Below are positions 54,067-61,794 of a stretch of 64,000 bases of DNA, piece after piece (the stretch's first letter is position 1; every line of letters begins with the position of its first letter). The stretch comes from Roseiarcus sp963759955. Its GTDB lineage: Bacteria; Pseudomonadota; Alphaproteobacteria; Rhizobiales; Beijerinckiaceae. Below the pieces are notes generated by a model that made no database searches, was not told the DNA's origin, and saw only the letters and a list, made by a program, of their open reading frames with translations. A program made the translations under genes and the position numbers. The DNA lies in the NCBI GenBank assembly GCA_963759955.1, contig CAVXCA010000087.1:8991-72990 (forward strand), written 5' to 3'.

Positions 54067-54082
54067 GTAACCGTCTCGTTAC
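54067..54082. promoter_or_regulatory. palindromic operator, site B
   Basis: GTAACCGTCTCGTTAC has mirrored GTAAC/GTTAC arms upstream of the thiolase operon. It is related to site A, and both are preceded at a short distance by TCACTATT. Confidence 0.5.
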
Positions 54083-54202
54083 GATAACTACCACCCGGTC
54101 ACGCCGGGTCAATCGCTTGCCTGCCATCCTCGGCGCCGAAGCTGCCAAACGGCGCCGATTTCCTTCCCGGCGCCCCCCAGCCGAAGAGGAGCGCCGATCG
54201 CA

Positions 54203-54991
54203 TCAAGCGACAGACGCCGACAACCCGCCGTCGACCACGATTTCGGTCGCAGTGAGGTATGAGGCGAGATCCGAGGCGAGAAACGTCACCGCGTTCGCAA
54301 CGTCCCAAACGCTGCCCGACCGGCCCATCGGACATCGCGCGTCGCGCCGTCGACGAAACGCCTCGACGTCGCCGGCCCCGACGCCGAGGTTGAGTTGTGC
54401 GTTGACGGTGTCGATGAAGCCGGGAAGCACGCAATTGACGCGGACGTTGTCGCGCGCATGCTCGAGCGCCAGATTTCGACTGAGGCCGACAATGCCGGCC
54501 TTCGAAGCGCTGTAGGAGGCATAGGCCGACCCCAGCCACCGAAAGGCTGCGATGGAGGAGACGTTGACGATCGACCCGCCGCCGGAGTCGATCAAGAGTG
54601 GGATCGCGGCGCGGCACGCATAGAAGACCCCGCTTAGATTGGTGGCGACGACGTTGTTCCATGAAACGTCGTCGATCGTGACCGCCGGACGGCTCGTCGC
54701 GATCCCCACGTTGTTGATCAGGACGTTGAGCGCTCCGGCGCGACTTCGGCACTCCTCAACCATGTCGTTCACCGCATGCGACGACGATACGTCGCAACAT
54801 AGTGGTTGACCCGAACCGCCGGCTTCTTCGATCAGCCGAGCCGTCTCGGCGGCGCTTTCGAGATTGATGTCCGCCGCGAAAACGCGCGCGCCGGCTTTGG
54901 CCAGAGCCAAAGCAATCGCGCGCCCGATGCCTGTGCCGAGCCCGCTTGAGCCTGCGCCGACAACGAGCGCCACTCGCCCTTCGAGTCTCAT
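54203..54991 (-). CDS. short-chain dehydrogenase/reductase
   Basis: 262 residues, second SDR of the cluster. VVGAGSSGLGTGIGRAIA cofactor loop (longer than usual by the SSGLGTG insertion), NNVGIATSRP, catalytic Ser in NVSSIAAFRWLG and YSASKAG. AADINLES suggests NAD(H). ATG at 54991 with GAAGG upstream; a longer frame to 55102 is not needed. It follows the ABC ATPase by 67 bp. Role inferred: oxidation of a hydroxyl on the imported or CoA-bound substrate. Confidence 0.9.
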   Translation of the reverse strand: MRLEGRVALVVGAGSSGLGTGIGRAIALALAKAGARVFAADINLESAAETARLIEEAGGSGQPLCCDVSSSHAVNDMVEECRSRAGALNVLINNVGIATSRPAVTIDDVSWNNVVATNLSGVFYACRAAIPLLIDSGGGSIVNVSSIAAFRWLGSAYASYSASKAGIVGLSRNLALEHARDNVRVNCVLPGFIDTVNAQLNLGVGAGDVEAFRRRRDARCPMGRSGSVWDVANAVTFLASDLASYLTATEIVVDGGLSASVA

Positions 54992-55058
54992 GCCGCACCT
55001 TCGCTGACGCTCGGCCGCAGCCGCGCACGCCGGTCGTTCGCCCTGCGAATACAGACCA

Positions 55059-56561
55059 TTAGTGAACCGCCGCGTACATGATCCGGCGCTCGTTGGCTTC
55101 ACTGGCGTCCATCTCTTCGATGACCCGGCCTTGCCGGGCGACCAGGATGCGGTCGGATATTCCGAGGATCTCCGGAAGATAGGACGAGATCACCACCACC
55201 GCGATTCCGCTATCGGCCAGCTGACCGATGATCTTATGGATCTCGGCGATCGCACCGACGTCCACGCCTCGGGTCGGTTCATCGAAAATGACGAGCCTCG
55301 GTTTTTGAATCAAAGCTTTGGCGATGACGACTTTCTGCTGATTGCCGCCGGACATCTCGACAAGGCGAGCGTTCGCGTCGATCGCTCGGATATTCAGCGA
55401 CCCTATCCACTGTCTGGCGATCTCCTGCATGGACGACATCGAGACGACTTCAGCCGGATTGGATCCCAAAGCGAGTTGCCCGATATGGATATTTTCGGCG
55501 ATCGACATCGTTTCGAAGAAACCGTCCAGCTTGCGATCTTCGGTGACGTAGACGATGCCATCCCTTACGGCGCTGCGCGGAACGCGGTAGCAAATCGGTC
55601 TGCCGACCAATCGTATTTCGCCGCCATGGAAGAAATCGCGTTTGAGAGCGCCGCAGACGATTTTCAACGTCTCGGTCCGACCTGCGCCAACGAGGCCGAA
55701 TATTCCTGTCACCTGCCCGTCGAAGATGGAGAAAGAGGTGTTGCGAACGATGTTGCCCATCGACAGATTTTGCACACTGAGCGTCTTGCGCCGCGGCGCG
55801 CGGGCGCTGCGCTCCCTGCTATCGCTTGAGCCGTAGAGTTCTTCCGACAACGAGCGGCCGACCATCGCCTGGATGACACGATCTCGATCGAACCTTTCGG
55901 TCCTGTCGCAGGCAATGACCTGACCGTCTCGCAGCACGGTGATGCGGTCGGAAATCTGCAGCGCTTCCTCGATGGCGTGGCTGATGAATATCATCGAGAC
56001 GCCCTGCTTCTTCAGTCGCGCTACGAGCCCGAAGAAATGGTGCTTTTCCTCCGGCGTCAGCGCCGCCGTCGGTTCGTCGAAGATGATGACCCGCGCCTTG
56101 TGGTGGACTGCGCGCGCGATTTCGACCATCTGTTTTTTTGCGGCGCCGAGGGATGCGACGAGCACCGTCGGATCGACGTGAAAATTGAGCGACAGCAGAA
56201 ACTGCTGCGCTCGGATGTAGAGTCCTCTCAATCGGTTGAACAGATCCTCGTCGCCGAGATAGATGTTTTGAGCGACGGTCATCGACGGCACGAGATTCGT
56301 CTCCTGGAAAACCATGGCAATTCCTCGGGCCAGAGCGTCGGCGGGCGATTTCACGCCGAGGGACCTACCGTCCATGAAGATTTCTCCGCGGGTAGGCGTG
56401 TAGACGCCGGCCAGCAGCTTCATCAGCGTGCTCTTGCCGGCGCCGTTTTCGCCGACGATGGCGTGCACCTCGCCGGTCTCTAGGGTGAAGTCGACGTCCT
56501 TCACGGCGGGAACGGAACGGAATTCCTTGGTGATGCGCCGCAGTTCAAGAAGTGGCGCCAT
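55059..56561 (-). CDS. sugar-type ABC transporter ATPase (RbsA/MglA-like)
   Basis: 500 residues with two ATP-binding cassettes. First: Walker A GENGAGKST, Walker B VIIFDEPTAAL, but the signature reads LGAAKKQMVEIAR instead of LSGGQ-like. Second: degenerate Walker A GLVGAGRTE, signature MSGGNQQKVVIAK, Walker B LVIFDEPTRGVD. This is the CUT2/ribose-type architecture. ATG at 56561 has GGGGAGG upstream. The permease and binding-protein genes are missing; the next gene upstream is a beta-propeller gene cut by the tni transposon, so the import system is probably incomplete. Confidence 0.93.
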   Translation of the reverse strand: MAPLLELRRITKEFRSVPAVKDVDFTLETGEVHAIVGENGAGKSTLMKLLAGVYTPTRGEIFMDGRSLGVKSPADALARGIAMVFQETNLVPSMTVAQNIYLGDEDLFNRLRGLYIRAQQFLLSLNFHVDPTVLVASLGAAKKQMVEIARAVHHKARVIIFDEPTAALTPEEKHHFFGLVARLKKQGVSMIFISHAIEEALQISDRITVLRDGQVIACDRTERFDRDRVIQAMVGRSLSEELYGSSDSRERSARAPRRKTLSVQNLSMGNIVRNTSFSIFDGQVTGIFGLVGAGRTETLKIVCGALKRDFFHGGEIRLVGRPICYRVPRSAVRDGIVYVTEDRKLDGFFETMSIAENIHIGQLALGSNPAEVVSMSSMQEIARQWIGSLNIRAIDANARLVEMSGGNQQKVVIAKALIQKPRLVIFDEPTRGVDVGAIAEIHKIIGQLADSGIAVVVISSYLPEILGISDRILVARQGRVIEEMDASEANERRIMYAAVH

Positions 56562-57468
56562 CGAACAGCCTCCCCAATTCGACAATTGCACTGAGGTCCA
56601 GGACATTCCCGCGTCCCTTGGCCGTAAGGAGAACCTTGTCTCCGGTGTCACAAACGGACGTCACCCCATGTTGGGTTCCATCGGCGCGCGAGTGGAAGCT
56701 GGCGAGCGGCAGCATGTCGTCGTCGCAGCGGATCAAGAGACCGTAGGAACGCGGCGGCGCCCAGGGCTTCATGATGCCCATCTGCTTGAGGCCGCCTCCT
56801 TGCATCGGTTCCAGGTAGCTCTTGCCGGTCGAAAGATCCGGCGCGATCCAGTAATCGGGATGGATCTCCGCAATCATGTGTTCGCGATATCTGCGTTCGG
56901 TCAGAACGAATTCGAAGAGCTGGCTTCGCGCCGCGAAGAGCGTCAGCCAGTAGCCGGAACCACGCGCTTTATGAAGCCGGGCGGGGTACCCGGGGAGCTC
57001 TTCAAGGACGGCGGTCGCGTTACGCGGCGCGTCCGCCTCCAGTGACACAACGCGATGCCGCCAAGCCTCCGAGATGTAGACATCCCGACTGCGGCCGCGA
57101 ACAAGCCCATAGGGGAAGGCCAGCCCGTCGAGCAAGCAGACCCCTTTGCCGCTTCGAAGATCAAATTGGAGGATGCTTCCGGAACGGCCGAGGGTCATCA
57201 GATCGCGTTTCCATTCCGACGTCCTGTGCTTGGACGAGCCGTTGGCGACCACGAGCGTATCGGGATCGAGAAACAAGCACGCCGTCGGACAGGAAACTGA
57301 CGGATTGCGCTCGATCCGCCTACCGTCATGCTGGCCGCCGACAATGATCAAGCCGCCCTCGTCCTGACCGACGGCGAGGGCAGATTGTCCATCATGAGCG
57401 AGACAGGTGATTTGCGACGCCATAGCGGCGACGTTTACAAGTTCAGCCGCTCCTTGGTGTCGGGACAC
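56545..57468 (-). pseudogene. SMP-30/gluconolactonase-like beta-propeller gene, 5' end cut by transposon
   Basis: About 300 residues of a six-bladed propeller (SMP-30/strictosidine-synthase type): ACLFLDPDTLVVANGSS, GLAFPYGLVRGRSRDVYISE, ELPGYPARLHKA and SVCDTGDKVLLTAKGRGNVL. The only nearby start, ATG at 57468, lies inside the transposon end (57458), so the original N-terminus is gone; the first three codons are transposon sequence. It overlaps the ABC ATPase start by 17 bases. In related clusters such proteins accompany CUT2 transporters. Native function unknown; probably inactive or reduced here. Confidence 0.7.
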
Positions 57469-57488
57469 ATCTTGAGGTGAGAAACCGG
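57458..57488 (+). repeat. tni transposon terminal inverted repeat, left
   Basis: Begins TGTCGGGACACATCTTGAGG, then TGAGAAACCGG. It overlaps the apparent start codon of the truncated propeller gene. Confidence 0.8.
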
Positions 57489-57539
57489 CGGCGGGCTTCG
57501 AAAAAAGTCAATTAAGCTGATAATGCACAGCGTAGATTC

Positions 57540-58424
57540 TCAGGTTAGGTGGCTTTGCGGAAGTGTGTTGGGGGTCACGATCGGATCTTGCGCCAACACC
57601 CTATCAAACTGCGGGCCGAATGCTCGCGATTGGCGCAGGCGGGAAAGCTGCTCAAGCGGATTTGTCATCACGGCCGCAACGCCGGCGAGAAGCCGAACCC
57701 GAATAATCATTGGTAGAACCGCGGATCTTCCAATCGCCGTGTTCAATCCGCGATCGTCAGCGATGATGTCGAAATCGGGGATGATCGTGCCGATCAAACG
57801 CCGCGGCAACTCTGGCTGGTCTCGTATCTCTTGGGGCGTGGGTCGGCGACGCAACAGCAGCAGCCGCAACATGGTAGCCGGCGAGACCTGGAAAGATTGG
57901 CGCCTTCCTGCGTAAGCCTCGATTATCTCCTCCCCTGCCCTAGCGTCGTCTCCGAATTGGCCAGAAGCCGTGGGCCCTGCCCTGTCTACGTCGCTCCAGA
58001 CATCCGCCATGGCGCCGCCGCAGGCGCGGCAGGTGACACGCCAGCCTTGCATCCAGCTTTTCAGAACGGCGCCCGCGGCGCCGTCGCGCTTGAGCTGCAG
58101 CGCACATGACCGGCAGCATTGTTGTGGGTGTTTCACGCGGACGAGCGTCCGGCAGTCGGCCGGAAGTTTTGTGTGCGTCATCCCGATGATGGCGTCCGGC
58201 GGCTGCTGCACAAAACCGCTCATGGCTATCGCTTGGGCGAAAGTCAGCGTCAGGTCCAGACGCTCCACGGATGGCGAGGAAAGTCCCATATGGGTCAGCA
58301 AGCTGCGCGGCGGGATATAATAGTCCTGCGCGATCCTTGTGAGCCATGACGACAGGAGTTCATCGACACGCGGCGGCGCTATCAGAGGCAGCGCGCGGGG
58401 CAGATCGTTAGCTTTGCCGATCAT
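57540..58424 (-). CDS. tniQ: TniQ-family transposition protein
   Basis: 294 residues. The N-terminal TniQ block PPRVDELLSSWLTRIAQDYY, then HMGLSSPSVERLDLT, and a zinc-finger-like set of cysteines (QCCRSCALQLKRDG, CRACGG). TniQ/TnsD-type proteins select targets and connect to the AAA regulator. The start overlaps the tniB stop by ATGA. It is the distal gene of the transposition operon. Confidence 0.9.
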   Translation of the reverse strand: MIGKANDLPRALPLIAPPRVDELLSSWLTRIAQDYYIPPRSLLTHMGLSSPSVERLDLTLTFAQAIAMSGFVQQPPDAIIGMTHTKLPADCRTLVRVKHPQQCCRSCALQLKRDGAAGAVLKSWMQGWRVTCRACGGAMADVWSDVDRAGPTASGQFGDDARAGEEIIEAYAGRRQSFQVSPATMLRLLLLRRRPTPQEIRDQPELPRRLIGTIIPDFDIIADDRGLNTAIGRSAVLPMIIRVRLLAGVAAVMTNPLEQLSRLRQSRAFGPQFDRVLAQDPIVTPNTLPQSHLT

Positions 58425-59302
58425 ATGAAGGCCGCCTCACCGTTGATGAGGGGCGTCCAGGCCAAGACGGCTTCGTCGGTGATTCTCTCGAGCCCGCTTT
58501 CGATAGCGGCTATCGCCAGAGCGTTCATCATGCGGAAAATCCGCGCCGTGATTCCGTCTGTCGTCACAAGAATATGTCTCAACGCCTTCGCCGTCAGGAC
58601 GCTCCTTTCGCGCATCGGCTGATTGCGCAGGATGGCGCGGACCAACTCTTCGAAAGTTTCGTCGGCGGACCAACGCGGCATCGTCAAGACGTCGAACCGG
58701 CGCGCCAGTTGCACGTCGCCCTGTATGGCTTCGCGCGCTTCCATCACTCCGAAGCAGACAAGAGAGGCCTTGAGGTCGTTGCTGATAAACCTCAGCATGT
58801 TCAACATGGTTCGTTGCTCCCGATAGGAGCCGGAAAGGATATTGTGGACCTCGTCGATGACGAGAATCTGGATCTGGGCGGCCCTGAGCAGGTTTAGTGC
58901 GGAACGCTCGGCATCGACGATGCGCGCGCCCGGATTGTGAGGCGCGCCAAGCGCGTCCAGGATTTGCGCGTAGAATCGGCGCTCTCCGGGCCTGCTCGTC
59001 ATTTGAAGCGCCAGCACGGGCATTCGATGTTGCTCGGTCTCGGCATCGACGCCGGCTGGATGGTCCGCGCAGAATTTCTGCATCAGCATGGTCTTGCCCA
59101 TTCCAGAGTCGCCGAAGATCGCGATCGAGGGCATTCGCGTCGTGCGGGGATGGTCAAGAACCTGCTCGAGTATTTGGATCGCCTTCTGCACTCTTGGATA
59201 ACTGACCCAACGCTCCGATCGTATCGCGCGGATTCGTTGCGGGGCGGAAAGACCAAGAAGCTCCGTCGTCGCGGCGTTCGCATGTGATGCGCTTGCCCTC
59301 AT
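58421..59302 (-). CDS. tniB: TniB AAA+ transposition regulator
   Basis: 293 residues, ATPase of the TniB/TnsC type. Walker A GDSGMGKTMLMQKF (about 67), Walker B IQILVIDEVHNIL (about 145), sensor-like SLVCFGVMEAREAI, and a C-terminal AAA lid. The N-terminus SERWVSYPRVQKAIQILE is the usual TniB start. It controls target choice and activates the TniA transposase. Nine bases separate it from the end of tniA. Confidence 0.93.
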   Translation of the reverse strand: MRASASHANAATTELLGLSAPQRIRAIRSERWVSYPRVQKAIQILEQVLDHPRTTRMPSIAIFGDSGMGKTMLMQKFCADHPAGVDAETEQHRMPVLALQMTSRPGERRFYAQILDALGAPHNPGARIVDAERSALNLLRAAQIQILVIDEVHNILSGSYREQRTMLNMLRFISNDLKASLVCFGVMEAREAIQGDVQLARRFDVLTMPRWSADETFEELVRAILRNQPMRERSVLTAKALRHILVTTDGITARIFRMMNALAIAAIESGLERITDEAVLAWTPLINGEAAFI

Positions 59303-59311
59303 GGCCGTCCC

Positions 59312-60998
59312 CTACCCTTCTCCCGGTACAGGTTTGGACGAATCGACGCCCCTTAGCGATCCCAATCCCATCCTGTCCACGGGTTTCCGCGATAGCGGTA
59401 GGTGCTTTTCGTTGGCTTCGTAAGTCAGTCGCTTCGCGCGTTCGATCAGGCTCCGTTTCTTTGCGGTCGCGCGCAGGACGGCGCCGGTGTCCCGCTCCAA
59501 TCGCGCCGAGCGACCGCGCTCGCGTTGCTGATTGTCCCATTCATGCAGAGACACCGCAGGCCATGTCAGATCGCTCCAATGAGCTTCCACGCAATGTCCG
59601 GACGGCCTGCCGACAAAGACCCGGGAGATGTCGCGAGGATCGTACTTTACAACGACTTCTCGTCCCGAGCGGCCTAGGTCAGTAGCCAAAGCGCCGTGCC
59701 AGTATTTCAGGGCGCCAAACATGTGGACGCCGTCGGGCCGCAATTTGCGGCGCGCTTCTGGCAGGAATGACACCCAAAAGGCCATGCGGTCTTTCGGCAT
59801 TCGCAGCGGCGTTTCGCCGATGAATTCGCGCCAAACCGCGATCGGCGCGCGCTGCAATCCCCGGTGGATGCGTTGATGGTAGCCCTCGACGATCTCAATC
59901 GCAAAATATGTCTCGAGCTCGTGCAAGGTCAGACCGGCGGACTTGGCGGGGTCTTGCCGCCCGCGTTCCGCGACGCAGCTGAATGTCGTGCCTGGCAAAG
60001 CATGCACGTCCTTCATCATCGTTCCCATCAGCCGTTCGATGTGGCCCCCGTAGTGCGGCCGGCCCGGCGGGCGAAATTCGAACTCGAATGCCCTCGTTCT
60101 CGCAGGCGCGCCGAAAAGTCGCGCTCTTGAAATCGGAGCCGTTATCAACCCCGATCATTTCCGGGAGACCTGAGGTCGGCCATTCCTCGCTGACGTCGTG
60201 ATCCCTGAGCCAGGCGCCCTTGTCGAAGGTCGCCCGCAACATGCAAAGCCCTAACGATAGCCTCGAGGGCTCGGACATCGAGAGATGAAATCCGGTGACC
60301 ATTCGAGAAAACACGTCAATGGCCAGGGTCAGCCAGGGGCGTCCCGGCAATGGCCTTCTGTTTTCTTCGTCGACCACCACGACATCGACCTCGGTGTGAT
60401 CGATCTGGACGATCTCGAGGGGTCTGGTCGCCACGAGCTTGCCGGGCGTCGGCGTCGTCGCTTTGACGCCCGGGGTGTCCGATCGGCGCATGGCCCTCGT
60501 GCGTTCCGGGATCGCCAGCACGCGGGCTCGAATGGTCCGGCGATCTGGCAACGAATATCCGGCGGTGGCACACTTGGCGTGAACTTCGTCCGTCAACCGT
60601 TTCAGCGTCGGCCTGTTCGGCGTGAGGTAGATTTCACGAATGCACTTGGCGATGAGCGCTTCGACCTTCTTGTCGAGCAGCCGAAGGCCAGTAGGCCGGC
60701 CGCTCGTCCGGGGCATCAAGGCCACGACGGTTCCGATGGCCTTGTAAGTCGTGATCAGGCGATAGAGCGTCGCCTGGCTGACCCCGAGATCCCACGCGAC
60801 ATCCTTCACGTCGGCGGTCCGAAGCAATCCGGCATGACGCTCCAACAAGCCGCGGATGGCTTCGTGTCGGCGGAACCCTTCACGCCAACGCACGCCGGCT
60901 TCCGGGGTTTCTAGCTCCAGCTGTTCCCTGTTCACGCCGCCTCGAATCGGTTCAAATCGCTTGAGAGGGAGATTCTCAGATAAGATGTCCCAAGCCAA
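59312..60998 (-). pseudogene. tniA: TniA/TnsB-type DDE transposase, frameshifted
   Basis: Mu/Tn5053-type integrase-fold transposase. The first frame (from a TTG at 60998) has a helix-turn-helix region (WDLGVSQATLYRLITTYK), the first catalytic Asp in VQIDHTEVDV and the second in IGVDNGSDFK, to RRACENEG. One surplus base at 60087-60088 then breaks the frame. Skipping it restores EFEFRPPGRPHYGGHIERLM, which carries the catalytic Glu, and the C-terminal beta-barrel and tail to 59312. As written the catalytic Glu is out of frame, so the element should be immobile unless the extra base is an error. Confidence 0.9.
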
Positions 60999-61042
60999 GC
61001 GGCTTTATCAAATTACGTGTACTTTCTCAAATAACGTGTTCA
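60970..61042 (-). repeat. transposase-binding iterons at the right end
   Basis: Reading inward: ACACGTTATTTGAGAAAG, then ACACGTAATTTGATAAAG, then ACATCTTATCTGAGAATC, which overlaps the tniA start. The terminal repeat itself contains a fourth related unit (CATCTAGCCGTGAGAATC). The arrangement is like TnsB/TniA binding sites. Confidence 0.65.
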
Positions 61043-61068
61043 TCGCTAACGAGTTGTAATCGCTCATT

Positions 61069-61099
61069 CCGGATTCTCACGGCTAGATGGCTGCCGACA
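61069..61099 (-). repeat. tni transposon terminal inverted repeat, right
   Basis: Reads TGTCGGCAGCCATCTAGCCG, then TGAGAATCCGG inward. Everything on its outer side belongs to the restriction-enzyme gene. Confidence 0.8.
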
Positions 61100-61485
61100 A
61101 AGTCGTGGCTTCGCCAATGCTTGAGAAGCCGCGCGGTTTCAGGCGTCACCTGCCACTGGTCAGGATTGCGCAGATTGCGCCAGGTTTCGACATAAGTCCG
61201 AACCTCGTTGATGATGGGCGTCGGGTTGTATTCCTGCTCCTTGGTCGAGAGCCCGTCGCCGGCGTCGAAGAGCAGCTCGGCCTGGCCGCGTGGGCTTCGC
61301 CGTTTTTTCGGCTTGGGAACCGGCGTGATCAGGTCCGACCGTCGCCGGGTCTCGATGACGCGATTCGTGGGCTGGCCATCGGCATCAAGCTCCCAATGCC
61401 GGGACGGATACAGGTAGGGGGAATTCAAAATGGGACGGTCGAAGAAATGATCCGCCATACGGCCTAGCCCCCTCAAGACACTCAA
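61100..61485 (-). pseudogene. restriction endonuclease (type III Res-like) N-terminal fragment
   Basis: About 128 native residues: DHFFDRPILNSPYLYPSRHW, ETRRRSDLITPVPKPKKR, EQEYNPTPIINEVRTYVETW and WQVTPETARLLKHWRSHDF. This is the conserved N-terminus of large DEAD-box restriction subunits of the BPTD_3080 type (normally about 900-1,000 residues). The tni transposon cuts it at 61099; the frame then runs 24 residues into the transposon. The helicase and nuclease parts are absent from the window, so the system is dead here. Confidence 0.75.
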
Positions 61486-61794
61486 AGTTTTCCGAGTCGC
61501 AATGTTCTATAGCTTCACCGGCGAATTGACGAGAGAAGACACCCAACTCGACCGTCAGTCAGGGCAAGGCGCGCCGATATAATCGCCGTTTTCTACAGAT
61601 GTGCTCGCACCATCTGATCGATCGAACGTATTGAAAAGGCAGAGAGAAAAGCTGCCTGCGGCGAGCCGAAAGTCCGTTCGTTAAGGATGCGTTAACCTTA
61701 AACCGCTGGACGCGCGGAGAGAATCATGGCCTACCTGTGACGGGCAACGGGCATTAAATCGCCCTTAGGCCGTCAGAGAGGGTGAGCGACGATA
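61486..61794. other. repA upstream region
   Basis: 309 bp between divergent genes. It contains the CtrA-like site at 61681-61696, a small GGGC/GCCC dyad near 61748-61774, and a four-codon ATG-to-TGA minigene at 61726. No canonical repABC parS palindrome was found. Confidence 0.45.
61681..61696 (+). promoter_or_regulatory. CtrA-like binding site upstream of repA
   Basis: TTAAGGATGCGTTAAC matches the CtrA consensus TTAA-N7-TTAAC exactly and lies about 99 bp before the repA ATG. It would link plasmid partition gene expression to the cell cycle; this is prediction only. Confidence 0.5.

Larger units (their letters stand above)
57458..61099 (-). mobile_element. Tn5053/Tn7-like transposon carrying tniA-tniB-tniQ
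   Basis: 3,642-bp element bounded by imperfect inverted repeats. The left end reads TGTCGGGACACATCTTGAGG inward; the right end reads TGTCGGCAGCCATCTAGCCG inward, with GTGAGAA-CCGG continuing in both (about 24 of 31 match). The genes run leftward as tniA (frameshifted), tniB and tniQ, with no cargo and no resolvase. Flanking five-base sequences (CTTGG left, AAGTC right) do not match, so the present junction is not a simple insertion. Confidence 0.85.

Noticed and set aside
61486..61500. GTTTTCCGAGTC before repA as a 13th stress box
   Set aside because: It starts AAG instead of GTA, lacks CT at positions 14-15 and has TAT at position 24 instead of 37-40.
61726..61740. Four-codon minigene MAYL as a leader peptide
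   Set aside because: It has an acceptable ribosome site but nothing supports attenuation or conservation; too short to call.
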